Shown here: piece by piece, positions 42,457 through 51,207 of the stretch
Layout: the number at the start of each line of letters is the position of its first letter
How positions within the stretch are numbered: the first letter of the stretch is position 1
DNA from: Mycolicibacterium xanthum
Lineage (GTDB): Bacteria > Actinomycetota > Actinomycetes > Mycobacteriales > Mycobacteriaceae
Direction of reading: 5' to 3'
Length of the DNA stretch: 64,000 bases
Assembly (NCBI RefSeq): GCF_019710635.1
Contig: NZ_JAIFZS010000037.1
Span: 1-64,000 of the forward strand
Position numbers and translations under genes: made by a program
The notes under the pieces: model-generated
What the model saw: the letters and a program-made list of their open reading frames with translations, nothing else
What the model was told of the DNA's origin: nothing
Database searches by the model: none

Positions 42457-43714
42457 TGGACACCTCATACGGTTCGTATGGATAGGCGGTCAGCGGCGTC
42501 CAGCCGCCCTCGGTGATCACCACGATCTCCTCGCCCCGATAGCCGCCGGTGCCGTCCTCCCACACCACCGGCTCGAACACCAACAACATGCCGGGCGGAA
42601 AGACGAAGTTATCGTCCCATTCCTGGCCGAGATCCGTTCCGATCATCGGCATTTCGGCCGCACTCGTTCCGATCCCATGACCCAGGTAGAAATGCGGCAG
42701 CCACGGCTTCTCCCCGCCGGCGGCCGCGGTCGCCGCACGTCCGAGGTCACCACAGGTGGCACCGGCCTTGGTCACCGACAGCACCCCGTCGACGATCCGG
42801 CTCCATTTGTCGAATTGGTGCTGCTGGGCCGGTGTCGGTTCCTGACCGACGATCCAGGTGCGCCCGTGGTCGGAGCAGTAGCCGTGGTACGAGATGGACA
42901 CGTCGGTCCACAGCACATCGCCCTGTGCCAGTTCGCGCTCGGTCGTCAGCAGCGGCAGGGCGAGATCACCGGTGGTGGTCCAGGTTCCCTCGGCCTTCGA
43001 TGTGGGCATGACCTGCCAGATCGAGTCGAACATGTTGGTGGTGGCGCCGAGTTCGAAAGTGCGACGCACGAATTCGGCAGAAAGGTCGATCTGACGGGCA
43101 CCGGGTGCCAGCGACTTCTGAATCTCGGCGACGGCCAGTTCGGTGATCTGACAGGCCCGCCGGATGCAGGCGATCTGATCGATGGTCTTGACCAGTTTCG
43201 CTGCGCCGATCACCGGGCCCGCATCCACCGGCGCACTCGGGAACAGCACGCTGCCGGCCCGCCGCATCGCCCCGGTCAATTCGTCGGTCGCGACCGTCGC
43301 ACCCGCCGGGATCAGACCGGCCAGGATCTTCGCGAATTCCGCCACACCTTCCTCGAATTCGAGGTAGACCGGCCCGTGCAGATGGTCATCGGGCAGGCCG
43401 GACTCCATCGCCGCGCCCTCGCGGAACGGCAGGAACAGGTGCGGGTGCTCGTCGCCGGCCAGGACCACCGCCACCGGCCGCTCGACATGCGACAACCCGG
43501 CGTCGGCCAGCGGCCAGCTGATGCCGGTGGCGTAGATGACGTTGCCGTTGCCCAGCAGGACCAGTGCGTCCACGCCCTGATCGGCCATCGCGGCATGCAG
43601 ACGCGCGCCGACTTCTCTACGCATCCGGGCGAAGTCGGGCTCCTGCGGGATGTCCAGCCAGGTATACCCGGTCCGGGCGATCTCGGTGACGCCGTACTGG
43701 GTAGACGCCGTCAC
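42446..43714 (-). CDS. M24-family (Xaa-Pro peptidase/creatinase-like) metallohydrolase
   Basis: 422 residues. All five metal ligands of the family are visible: the Asp pair in WTDVSISYHGYCSDHGRT, His in YLGHGIGTS, Glu in LLVFEPVVW and Glu in RGEEIVVIT. Creatinase and related C-N hydrolases share this fold, so the substrate need not be a peptide. The GTG at 43714 overlaps the amidohydrolase stop as GTGA. It is followed by a degenerate paralogue, suggesting a heterodimer. Confidence 0.9.
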   Translation of the reverse strand: MTASTQYGVTEIARTGYTWLDIPQEPDFARMRREVGARLHAAMADQGVDALVLLGNGNVIYATGISWPLADAGLSHVERPVAVVLAGDEHPHLFLPFREGAAMESGLPDDHLHGPVYLEFEEGVAEFAKILAGLIPAGATVATDELTGAMRRAGSVLFPSAPVDAGPVIGAAKLVKTIDQIACIRRACQITELAVAEIQKSLAPGARQIDLSAEFVRRTFELGATTNMFDSIWQVMPTSKAEGTWTTTGDLALPLLTTERELAQGDVLWTDVSISYHGYCSDHGRTWIVGQEPTPAQQHQFDKWSRIVDGVLSVTKAGATCGDLGRAATAAAGGEKPWLPHFYLGHGIGTSAAEMPMIGTDLGQEWDDNFVFPPGMLLVFEPVVWEDGTGGYRGEEIVVITEGGWTPLTAYPYEPYEVSNGN

Positions 43715-44904
43715 AAGACCCCCAGGAACTTCTGCACGTTGGTGCTGACGATCTTCACCGCGGCTTCGGCGCCGACCGCCTCGACCACCGACGCGAGCGA
43801 CTTCTCCGAATAACCGAAAGTGCTCTCGTTGTGCGGGTAGTCCGAGGACCACATCACGTTGTCCACGCCGATCTGGTCGATCAGCTGCAGGCCGAGCGGG
43901 TCGACCATGAACGACGCGCTCATGTGCTTTGACCAGTAGTCGCGCACCGGGTGCTCGAGCTGATGGTTGAACATGTGCCGGTAGGAGGCCAGCATGTGCT
44001 CGGCATCCTGCAAAGCGGTGGGCACCCAGGCGATCCCGCCCTCGAACCAGCCGACCTTGAGGCTGGGATGCCGATCCAGGATTCCCGAGAACACGTACTT
44101 GGCGAACTGCTCGCGGAACGAGTCGACGTTGACCATCATGCCGACTACCACGCTGTTGTTCTGGCACGGCGTCTTGGGCGGGGTCTCGCCGATGTGGTGG
44201 CTGACCGGCAGGCCGGCCGCCTCGATCTCATCCCAGACCGCGTCCATGTCGGTGCTGCCGTAGTCGTAGATGTTGCCGTCGTCGTCCTTGCCCGGGTTCA
44301 GCGGCAGCAGGAACGTCTTGAGCCCCAGCGACTTGAGCTCGGCGAGGGTGGCCCGGGTTCCAGCGGGGTCCCACCAGTTGATCAGCCCGACGCCGTAGAA
44401 GCGACCGTTGGAGCGCTCCTGCAAGTCGGCGATGTGCTCGTTGTAGATCCGGAACACCCGCTCCCGCAGCGCTTTGTCCGGGTAATGAAACAAGGCGAGT
44501 ACAGCGTTCGGAAAGGCGAGTTCCTTGTCGATGCCGTCCTCTTTGAGCTCGCGGATGCGGGCCTCGATGTTGTTCGACGCCGCTCCGGCCAGGTCGTCGT
44601 ACTGCATGAGCACCCGCCCGAAGTCACCACCGGTCCAGGCCTTACCCTTCATGCCGACCATGTAGGCACCGTCCTCGTACCAGATGCGCGGGGCGGCACC
44701 CTTGAGTTCCTCGGGGAAGCGCTCGTAGAAGATGTCTTCGGCCACCGAGATGTGGTTGTCGGCCGAGAAGATCTCGGTCCCGGCCGGCAGCCCTGCGACA
44801 CTGCCGGTCGAATGGCCGTGGCGGTTCTTGGGTGCGCCGAAACCCTCCGGGGGATAGAGCGTGGTCGGGGGGTGGGTGGGTGATACTCCAGTTGCGCTGG
44901 TCAT
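43711..44904 (-). CDS. Amidohydrolase family protein (ACMSD-like)
   Basis: 397 residues from the ATG at 44904, with GGAG 6 bases upstream. Motifs are FSADNHISVAEDIFYERFP at the first strand, SHHIGETPP for a metal His and WSSDYPHNESTFGYS for the late Asp. This matches the amidohydrolase-2 proteins that decarboxylate or cleave ring-derived intermediates. It is paralogous to the gene at 19397. It lies 42 bp after the P450 in the long operon and overlaps the M24 gene. Confidence 0.88.
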   Translation of the reverse strand: MTSATGVSPTHPPTTLYPPEGFGAPKNRHGHSTGSVAGLPAGTEIFSADNHISVAEDIFYERFPEELKGAAPRIWYEDGAYMVGMKGKAWTGGDFGRVLMQYDDLAGAASNNIEARIRELKEDGIDKELAFPNAVLALFHYPDKALRERVFRIYNEHIADLQERSNGRFYGVGLINWWDPAGTRATLAELKSLGLKTFLLPLNPGKDDDGNIYDYGSTDMDAVWDEIEAAGLPVSHHIGETPPKTPCQNNSVVVGMMVNVDSFREQFAKYVFSGILDRHPSLKVGWFEGGIAWVPTALQDAEHMLASYRHMFNHQLEHPVRDYWSKHMSASFMVDPLGLQLIDQIGVDNVMWSSDYPHNESTFGYSEKSLASVVEAVGAEAAVKIVSTNVQKFLGVL

Positions 44905-44946
44905 TCTGGTCTCCAATCAGGGCTGTGGGATGTGGGGTTCGGGTGG

Positions 44947-46182
44947 CTACCAGGTCACAGGCACTTCGTAGACGCCGTAGGCGAGGTGGTCTTCCGCGAA
45001 CGGCACCTCATCGAACGGGATCGCCAACTTCATGTTGGGCATGCGGCGCAGCACTGTGGGGAACACGATCTGCATCTCGGCACGGGCCAGCTGCTGGCCG
45101 ACGCATTGATGCCGGCCGTACCCGAATCCCAACTGCTGGCTGGCATCGCGGGTCAGATCCAGCGTGCCGGGGTTGGCGTACATGGCGGGATCCCAGTTGG
45201 CCGGAGCCAGATCCAGGATCACGCCCTCACCGGCCTTGATGGTCTCGCCGGCGATCTCGATGTCCTCCAGCGCCACCCGGCGCTGACCGGTCTGGATGAT
45301 CGACAGGTACCGCATCAACTCCTCGACGGCGTTCGCGATGAACTTGGGATCGTCGGAGTCACGCAGCAGCGCGGCCTGTTCGGGGTTCTCCAACAACGCC
45401 AGCAGACCGAGCCCGATCATGTTGGCGGTGGTCTCGTGCCCGGCGATCAGCAGGCCGGTGCCCAGCTGCGCGGCTTCCTTGACGTCGATCTCGCCGGCGG
45501 TGACACGTTCGGCGAGGTCGGAGATGGCGTCCTCGGCGGGCTCGTCCTGCTTCTTCTTCACCAGGTTGATCAGGTACTGGTGCAGAGTCATTGCGCCCTT
45601 TTGCATGGCGTCGGCCGCGGCGTAGCGGGCCAGCCCGGCGTTGGCGTGCTCCTGGAAGAACTCGTGGTCCTCGTAGGGCACGCCGAGCATGTCACTGATC
45701 ACCCGGGTCGGCACCGGCAGGGCCAGCTTCGCAACCAAGTCGGCGGGCTGGGGTCCGGCCAGGATCTCGTCGATGCACTGGTCGGTGACCTGCTGGATGA
45801 CGCTGCGAAGCGTCTCCACGCGGCGGAAGGTGAACGGCTTGGACAGCATCCGCCGGAAGCGGGTGTGCTCCTCGGCGTCGGAGGTGAACACCGAGCGCGG
45901 CCGCTTGTCGACCGTGGAAAGCATGTGCTCGTTCCAGTGCGGGAATCCGCTCTTACGGTCATCGACGCTGATCCGCGAATCGGCGAACAGCGACCGGGCC
46001 GCCTCGTAGCCGGTCACCAGCCACGGGGTGCTGCCGTTCCAGATCCGCACCCGCGACAGCGGCTTGGTCTCGTTCATCTCGAGTAGCTCGGGCGGCGGCG
46101 CGAACGGGCACCGCGCGTCGCGCTGCATCGGGTACTCCGGAAGCTGGGCTTCGACGGTGCCTTCGGCGAGCGTGTCGGTCAT
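44947..46182 (-). CDS. Cytochrome P450 (CYP105-like)
   Basis: 411 residues. The haem loop FGYGRHQCVGQQLAR gives Cys360 as axial ligand. The I-helix motif is LLIAGHETTAN, and the ExxR is EELMR. The N-terminal RDARCPFAPPPELLE and SVFTSDAEEHTRFRRML are typical of CYP105 and related actinobacterial families. A cognate ferredoxin gene lies 3 bp upstream, so this P450 has its own electron donor; the reductase is elsewhere. Confidence 0.95.
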   Translation of the reverse strand: MTDTLAEGTVEAQLPEYPMQRDARCPFAPPPELLEMNETKPLSRVRIWNGSTPWLVTGYEAARSLFADSRISVDDRKSGFPHWNEHMLSTVDKRPRSVFTSDAEEHTRFRRMLSKPFTFRRVETLRSVIQQVTDQCIDEILAGPQPADLVAKLALPVPTRVISDMLGVPYEDHEFFQEHANAGLARYAAADAMQKGAMTLHQYLINLVKKKQDEPAEDAISDLAERVTAGEIDVKEAAQLGTGLLIAGHETTANMIGLGLLALLENPEQAALLRDSDDPKFIANAVEELMRYLSIIQTGQRRVALEDIEIAGETIKAGEGVILDLAPANWDPAMYANPGTLDLTRDASQQLGFGYGRHQCVGQQLARAEMQIVFPTVLRRMPNMKLAIPFDEVPFAEDHLAYGVYEVPVTW

Positions 46183-46185
46183 GTA

Positions 46186-46380
46186 CTACTCCTCGATGTG
46201 GATGGCGAGGGCCGGGCAGGCGGCCGCGGCCCTTCGGGTCTGTTCGGCGAGTTCCGGGCCCGGCTCGGCGATCAACAGCACGACGACCCCGTCGTCGTCG
46301 CGCTGGTCGAAGACCTCACCGGCGTTGAGCACGCACTGGCCCGAGGAGACACACTTGTCCTGGACGACGGTGACTTTCAT
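46186..46380 (-). CDS. 3Fe-4S type ferredoxin
   Basis: 64 residues, the typical size of P450-associated actinobacterial ferredoxins. Cluster ligands are Cys10 and Cys16 in DKCVSSGQCV and the late Cys in AAACPALA. The middle cysteine of a 4Fe-4S site is replaced by Ser (CVSS), which indicates a 3Fe-4S cluster. It transfers electrons to the adjacent P450 (3 bp gap). It starts 1 bp after the TetR stop. Confidence 0.93.
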   Translation of the reverse strand: MKVTVVQDKCVSSGQCVLNAGEVFDQRDDDGVVVLLIAEPGPELAEQTRRAAAACPALAIHIEE

Positions 46381-46381
46381 G

Positions 46382-47035
46382 TCAGGGCAGCTCCGTGACC
46401 GGCGCGTACCAGAGGCCGACGATCGCGTCGATCAGGCCGCTGGCCGCGGCCTGCCAGGTCGGCCGCCCCACCGCGGAGCCCTTGGCCAGGAGCCGTTCCC
46501 AATCGGCGCAGCTGTGCATCAACAGGTTGCGGCCCATGATGTTGCGTTCGACGCGCACCTCGACCGGCAGCTCCGGCAGGCATCCGTTGATGCCGTCGAG
46601 GACCTGGACCAGCGACGGCGAGGACAACGCGTCCTTGACGATGATGTTGTGGTAGGCCGGATCGGTCATCACCTGGGCCGCGAACCGCGCGTACCAGGTC
46701 GGGTTGCCCAACTCCGCCAGGTGGTCGGTCAGCGGACAGACCAGGGCGGCCACCCAGTCCCGCATGTCCTTCGAGTCGCCGATCTCGGCGACTCGTCGCT
46801 CGCGGAGCTCTTCGATGGGTCCACGGTGCTTCTGCTCGATCGCGCGCACCAGGTCGGCCTTGGTGCCGAAGTGGTAGCCGACCGCGGCGTTGTTGCCCTG
46901 CCCGGCAGCCTCGCTGACCTGGCGGTTCGACACGGCGAACACGCCGTGTTCGGCGTAGAGCCGTTCGGCCGCCTTCAGGATCGCCTCCTGCGTGTTGCTG
47001 GCACGGTCGGCACGCACTGTCCGGGCTGTCGTCAC
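46382..47035 (-). CDS. TetR family transcriptional regulator embedded in the long operon
   Basis: About 217 residues if the GTG at 47035 is used. The helix-turn-helix reads AILKAAERLYAEHGVFAVSN, then RQVSEAAGQGNNAAVGYHF, GTKADLVRAI. The frame opens to a GTG at 47092 that overlaps the SDR stop as GTGA, but the intervening ~55 bp are AT-rich and contain a palindrome at 47063-47078, which is more like a promoter than coding sequence. The true start is uncertain (47092, 47053 or 47035). It may control the ferredoxin/P450 part of the run. Confidence 0.82.
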   Translation of the reverse strand: MTTARTVRADRASNTQEAILKAAERLYAEHGVFAVSNRQVSEAAGQGNNAAVGYHFGTKADLVRAIEQKHRGPIEELRERRVAEIGDSKDMRDWVAALVCPLTDHLAELGNPTWYARFAAQVMTDPAYHNIIVKDALSSPSLVQVLDGINGCLPELPVEVRVERNIMGRNLLMHSCADWERLLAKGSAVGRPTWQAAASGLIDAIVGLWYAPVTELP

Positions 47036-47062
47036 TCCCCCAGTGAACCGGGTCACAGCCAC

Positions 47063-47078
47063 TAAGTCAAGCGACTGA
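47063..47078. promoter_or_regulatory. Possible internal operator before the embedded TetR
   Basis: TAAGTC-AAGC-GACTGA matches at 5 of 6 arm positions, within a local AT-rich patch at the junction of the SDR and TetR genes. It suggests an internal, autoregulated promoter. Confidence 0.4.
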
Positions 47079-47088
47079 TTTAAAACAA

Positions 47089-47922
47089 TCACAGGCCGTC
47101 GTCCCCGGGGCCTCCCTTACGGACGATCACCTTGCCCGCGGTGGTCCCGCCGTCCACCGGCAGCACCGTGCCCGTCACATAGCGGGACCGGTCGGTCGCG
47201 AGGTACATCGCGGCCTCGGCGACGTCTTCGGCCGTGCCCTCCCGCTTGAGCGGACGATCGTCACGCATCTGCTGGCGGATCCTGGCCTCGAACCGCTCGA
47301 GGCGTTCACGGTCCTCGTCGGTGGCCGAGGTCGCCAGGATGGGCGTCGGGATGTTGCCCGGTGCCAGGCAGTTGACCCGCACCTCATAGTGCGCCAGGTC
47401 GATCGCCGCACACTTGCTGAAGTGGATGATCGCCGCCTTGGACGCACGGTAGACCGAGACGCCGCCACCCGCCTGGATGCCGCCGATCGAGCCGAGGTTG
47501 ATGATCGACCCGCCCCCGTGCTCGGACATGTACTTGCCGGCATCACGGGTACCTGCCATCAGGCCGAGCAGGTTGACGCGCATCACCCGGTCGAATTCCT
47601 CGAAGTCCTCGGCGAACAGGCCCTTGCGCAGCGGACTCGAGATCCCGGCGTTGTTGACCATGACGTCGAGCCCCCCGAAGGTCGCGACCGCCGTCGCCAC
47701 CAGGTCCGCGACCTGGCCCTGTTCCGCGACATCGGTCGGGTGGAACACCGCCGACCACCCGGCCTCCGTGAGCTCGCCGGCGAGGGCTTCGCCGAGTTCC
47801 TTGCGTACGTCGGCGATCACGACGCTGGCGCCCTCGGCGGCGAACCGCTCGACGATGCCTCGCCCGATCCCTGATGCCCCCCCGGTGACGACGGCAACCT
47901 TGCCGGCGAGTTCGTCAGCCAT
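47089..47922 (-). CDS. SDR family NAD(P)-dependent oxidoreductase
   Basis: 277 residues, classical SDR: TGGASGIGRGIVERF, VMVNNAGISSP, NLGSIGGIQAGGG and the active-site SVYRASKAA. The C terminus has the cofactor-contacting TGTVLPVDGG followed by a Lys/Gly-rich tail. It starts 24 bp after the alpha/beta hydrolase and is followed directly by the TetR gene. It is not of the mycofactocin type (no RGQGRSHAV). The substrate is unknown. Confidence 0.92.
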   Translation of the reverse strand: MADELAGKVAVVTGGASGIGRGIVERFAAEGASVVIADVRKELGEALAGELTEAGWSAVFHPTDVAEQGQVADLVATAVATFGGLDVMVNNAGISSPLRKGLFAEDFEEFDRVMRVNLLGLMAGTRDAGKYMSEHGGGSIINLGSIGGIQAGGGVSVYRASKAAIIHFSKCAAIDLAHYEVRVNCLAPGNIPTPILATSATDEDRERLERFEARIRQQMRDDRPLKREGTAEDVAEAAMYLATDRSRYVTGTVLPVDGGTTAGKVIVRKGGPGDDGL

Positions 47923-47946
47923 CTTGGTGTCCTTTCAGTGTCGGCG

Positions 47947-48765
47947 TCATACCGATGCCAGGAATTCCAGCAGTAAGGCGTTCACGGCCTCGGGCTGCTC
48001 GATCTGAGGGCAGTGCCCGGCCGCGGCGATCACCGCGGACCGGCCTCCGGAAATCTGTCCGGCAATCTCCTCGGCCCATCCCGGCGGCAGTAGTTTGTCG
48101 CCGCCGCCCTCCACCACCAGCGTCGGCACGGTGATGCGGTGGTATGCGCGGGTGGCGCTCGGCGTGGACGGCGCCTCCAGGCCGGGCCGGCGGAATCTCG
48201 CCGCCGCCAACGACTCCCACGCTCCCGGAGCGATGCTGGACTCATAGCGCCGGGTCACGTATTCCTCGTCCTTGGGATAGGACGGATCGAGGAACAGCGC
48301 CGCGACGATCCGCCTCATCCCCTCGAAGGTGGCGTCGTAGTCATAGAGCGCACCGACGTGCTCGTTGCGCTGGATCTCCCCGCCGCCGCAGATGGCCACC
48401 AGGCTGCGCACCGGCAGCACCGGCGCCTCCGAGGTGGTGTCGACCAGCAGGTTGATCGCGCCCATCGAGTTACCGATGAAGTGGGCCGACTCGACGCCCA
48501 GCACCTCGCAGAAACGTGCGATGTGCCGTATCCGCATGCCACGACCGTCGGTGAAGTCGACCACCTTGGCAGATCCACCGAAACCCAGCATGTCCGGGGC
48601 GAGCACACGGTAGCGCTGGGCGAGCGCGTCGATCGTGTGCTCCCAGCCGATGCGGGCGTTGGCGCCGAACTCGCCGCCGTGCAACAACACGACGGGATCA
48701 CCCTGACCCGCCTCCAGAAAGCTGGTGAGCAGCCCATCGACCAGCACGCTGTGCTGATCGGTCAT
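47947..48765 (-). CDS. Alpha/beta hydrolase
   Basis: 272 residues. The oxyanion region is VVLLHGGEFGANA, the nucleophile elbow is FIGNSMGAINL (Ser), the acid is in VVEGGGDKLLPPGW, and the catalytic His is in AAAGHCPQIEQP. The arrangement resembles meta-cleavage product hydrolases and other C-C hydrolases. The ATG at 48765 overlaps the FMN reductase stop as ATGA. An extension to 49005 is a shifted frame of the neighbour. Confidence 0.9.
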   Translation of the reverse strand: MTDQHSVLVDGLLTSFLEAGQGDPVVLLHGGEFGANARIGWEHTIDALAQRYRVLAPDMLGFGGSAKVVDFTDGRGMRIRHIARFCEVLGVESAHFIGNSMGAINLLVDTTSEAPVLPVRSLVAICGGGEIQRNEHVGALYDYDATFEGMRRIVAALFLDPSYPKDEEYVTRRYESSIAPGAWESLAAARFRRPGLEAPSTPSATRAYHRITVPTLVVEGGGDKLLPPGWAEEIAGQISGGRSAVIAAAGHCPQIEQPEAVNALLLEFLASV

Positions 48766-49361
48766 GCTGTCGCCTTCCTGCTCCCGGCGAACGCCAGCAG
48801 CTGGGTGGCCAGCAGGTCGAGCTGGTTGCCGGCGGCCGCGGCCTGCGGGGTGTCGGCGAGCTCGCCCGAGGCGTCCCAGATCTTGTCGGCCGAGTTGATC
48901 GCCACCCCGAGCGGGGTCGGCCAGGCGCGCAGTGCGTGCCCGATACCGCGCAGTTGGGTGAGCGTTCCCACCGCTGCCTGCCAGCCGAACGCGCAGCTGA
49001 TGCATCCCCAGGGGGTGTTGTCGAGGTAGACGCGCGGATCCTCGCGAAGATCCTCGATGTAGTCCAGGGCGTTCTTGACCAGTCCGGAGACCGCACCGTG
49101 GTAGCCGGGCGAGCCGACCACCACCGCGTCCGCGTCGCGCAACGCGTTGACCAGCTCCAACGCACGCGGCGTGCGTTCCAGCTCGTGTGGCGCATACATC
49201 GGCAGGTCGAGGTCCTCGGCGCTGAACAGCCGCGTTCGCCCACCCTGGCGTTCCACCGACGACAGGCAGTAGCGCAACGCGCGCTCGGTCGACGAGCCGG
49301 CACGCAGCGTTCCACCGAGGCCGACGATGAACGGTCGATCGATATCGGTCACTTCATCCAC
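48762..49361 (-). CDS. NADPH-dependent FMN reductase family protein
   Basis: 199 residues of the flavodoxin-like fold. The FMN phosphate loop is GLGGTLRAGSSTERAL, and the isoalloxazine-binding segment is GSPGYHGAVSGLVKNALDY. It could supply reduced FMN to the luciferase-like monooxygenase in the same operon (51208) or reduce quinones. The GTG at 49361 directly abuts the cyclase stop (TGAGTG); a GTG at 49352 is an alternative start. Confidence 0.9.
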   Translation of the reverse strand: MDEVTDIDRPFIVGLGGTLRAGSSTERALRYCLSSVERQGGRTRLFSAEDLDLPMYAPHELERTPRALELVNALRDADAVVVGSPGYHGAVSGLVKNALDYIEDLREDPRVYLDNTPWGCISCAFGWQAAVGTLTQLRGIGHALRAWPTPLGVAINSADKIWDASGELADTPQAAAAGNQLDLLATQLLAFAGSRKATA

Positions 49362-50363
49362 TCACTTGATCGCAATCGGACTGACAGGGGCGCCGACCGC
49401 GCCGACGACCTTCAAAGGTGTTGCGACCAACTGGAATTCGTACACGCCGTCGGCCGCGCAATCGGCAGCCAGCGGACCGAGATCCCAGTACTCACCGAGC
49501 ATGATGCCCATGTCGCGCAGGCACAGCATGTGCATCGGCAGGAAGGTGCCCTCGACACCGTTGGCCGGGTCCGGGTCCTCCACCATCAGGTTGTCGGCGG
49601 CGACGGCGGCGGCCTCGTGCTCGTGCAGCCACCGCGCGCAGGTCCAGTGCAGACCGGAGCCGGCCTCGGCGCCGTCGCCGGTGGACAGGAACCGCGTCCA
49701 CCACCCGGTGTGCACGACGACGATGTCACCGGAACGGATCTCGACGCCCTGCTTGGCGACGATCTCGTCGAGTTCGTCCGGCGTGATGGGCGATCCGGGT
49801 TCGCAGAACACGTCGGCGCCCCGGTGCGCCACCACATCGAGCAGCACACCACGCGAGGTGATGCCCTTGGCGTCCACCTTCTCGATCCCGAGGTGGAACG
49901 CCCCGAAGCTGGTCACCGAATCCGCCGGGAAACCGTTGTAGAGCTTGTCCTCGTAGTAGACGTGCGACAGCGCGTCCCACTGCGTGGCGGCCTGCAGTGG
50001 CATGACAATGATGTCGTCGTTGAACCGGAACGGGTTGTCGGCGAAAAAGGCGCTCATGTCGGCGGCCACCGCGTTGCGCAGCCACTGCGGGCCGTAATCG
50101 ACGAGAGTGGACGCGTCACCGCCGTCGACGGTCATCACATGTACCGGGTTCTGCCGGAACTTGAACGCCCCCTGCGGCCCGCCCGCGGAGAAGTCGCCGC
50201 CCAGCGAGATGACCTTGCCCTGCTTCACCGTCGCCGCCGCCTCGGCGACCTTGTCCGGGGTGATGAAGTTCAGGGCGCCGATCTCGTCGGCGTCCCCCCA
50301 CCGCCCCCAGTTGCGGACCTGGTCCGCCATGGCGCGGAAGTCACTCATGCTGCTGGTCGCCAT
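49362..50363 (-). CDS. Cyclase family protein (kynurenine formamidase-like)
   Basis: 333 residues. The metal site common to the family (HxGTHxDxxxH) appears as a variant around QAATQWDALSHVYYEDK, where the first His and Gly are changed but the Asp and last His remain. VVHTGWWTRFL and LLDVVAHRG are other family blocks. Relatives hydrolyse amides, esters or lactones. The ATG at 50363 follows AAGGGAGTTG, 2 bp after the SDR. An upstream extension to 50741 is a shifted frame. Confidence 0.85.
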   Translation of the reverse strand: MATSSMSDFRAMADQVRNWGRWGDADEIGALNFITPDKVAEAAATVKQGKVISLGGDFSAGGPQGAFKFRQNPVHVMTVDGGDASTLVDYGPQWLRNAVAADMSAFFADNPFRFNDDIIVMPLQAATQWDALSHVYYEDKLYNGFPADSVTSFGAFHLGIEKVDAKGITSRGVLLDVVAHRGADVFCEPGSPITPDELDEIVAKQGVEIRSGDIVVVHTGWWTRFLSTGDGAEAGSGLHWTCARWLHEHEAAAVAADNLMVEDPDPANGVEGTFLPMHMLCLRDMGIMLGEYWDLGPLAADCAADGVYEFQLVATPLKVVGAVGAPVSPIAIK

Positions 50364-50365
50364 CG

Positions 50366-51205
50366 TCAACTCCCTTGTGACACTTCGGCATTGTGGATTG
50401 ATGAGATGAAACGCTGGGCGAGGATCCCGCCGTCGGTCCACACCACCTGCCCGGTGATGTAGCCGGCCGCCCGGCCGCCGAGGAACACCAGCACCGCGGC
50501 CTGTTCCGCGGCGTCCGAGACGCGCCCCAGCGGTGCGGTGAACGAGTCGAGGAACTGCTGGCCGTACGCCGAGCGCAGCTGATCGAGGATCGGGGTCTCG
50601 GTCACCCCCGGTGCGGTGCAGTTGATCCGGATGCCCCGCGCGCCCAGGTCGACCGCGCGGCGCATTCCGTAGAGGATGATCGCCTCCTTGGACAACCGGT
50701 AACCACCGTCGGCGAGCGCGTCGGGGTTCTCCGCACACCACTGCAGGCCTTCGGCGACCGACCCGGTCTCAACCAGGCCGATCGAGGTGGCGGCATTCTC
50801 GCGGTAGGCCGAGGCGGCCAGCGAGGACACGTTGGTGATCGCGGCTCCCGCGGGCATCCGCGTGCTCAGCGCCTCGGTGAACTGGCGCATGCCCAGAAAG
50901 TTGATCCGTACCACCAACAGCGGGTCGCCGATGCCCGAGGACACCCCGGCGACGTTGAACAACGCGTCGACCTCGCCGTCCACCGCCGCTGCCGCGGCGG
51001 CGACGGATTCGGGATCGGACAGGTCGATGGGGATGAATTTGTCGGGCACGCCGGGTGTCTGCGCCGGCGGGCGCAGATCCAGGCCGGTCACCCGGGCACC
51101 GAGAAGACCGAGCTGGTGCGCCACCTGCGCCCCGATACCGGAGGCGCAGCCGGTCACGACAACATGCCTGCCGTCGTAGCGCACCAGCTCGTCGAGTGCC
51201 GTCAC
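50366..51205 (-). CDS. SDR family oxidoreductase, 3-alpha-hydroxysteroid dehydrogenase-like
   Basis: 279 residues. VTGCASGIGAQVAHQLGLLG binds cofactor. The usual NNAG is NVAG (LFNVAGVSS), and NVSSLAASAY with the GGYRLSKEAI active site follows. The NVAG variant, the long loop before the active-site Tyr and the shortened dimer helix resemble 3-alpha-HSD/carbonyl reductases such as that of Comamonas. The GTG at 51205 lies 2 bp after the LLM gene. It probably interconverts a cyclic alcohol and ketone. Confidence 0.88.
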   Translation of the reverse strand: MTALDELVRYDGRHVVVTGCASGIGAQVAHQLGLLGARVTGLDLRPPAQTPGVPDKFIPIDLSDPESVAAAAAAVDGEVDALFNVAGVSSGIGDPLLVVRINFLGMRQFTEALSTRMPAGAAITNVSSLAASAYRENAATSIGLVETGSVAEGLQWCAENPDALADGGYRLSKEAIILYGMRRAVDLGARGIRINCTAPGVTETPILDQLRSAYGQQFLDSFTAPLGRVSDAAEQAAVLVFLGGRAAGYITGQVVWTDGGILAQRFISSIHNAEVSQGS

Positions 51206-51207
51206 GG

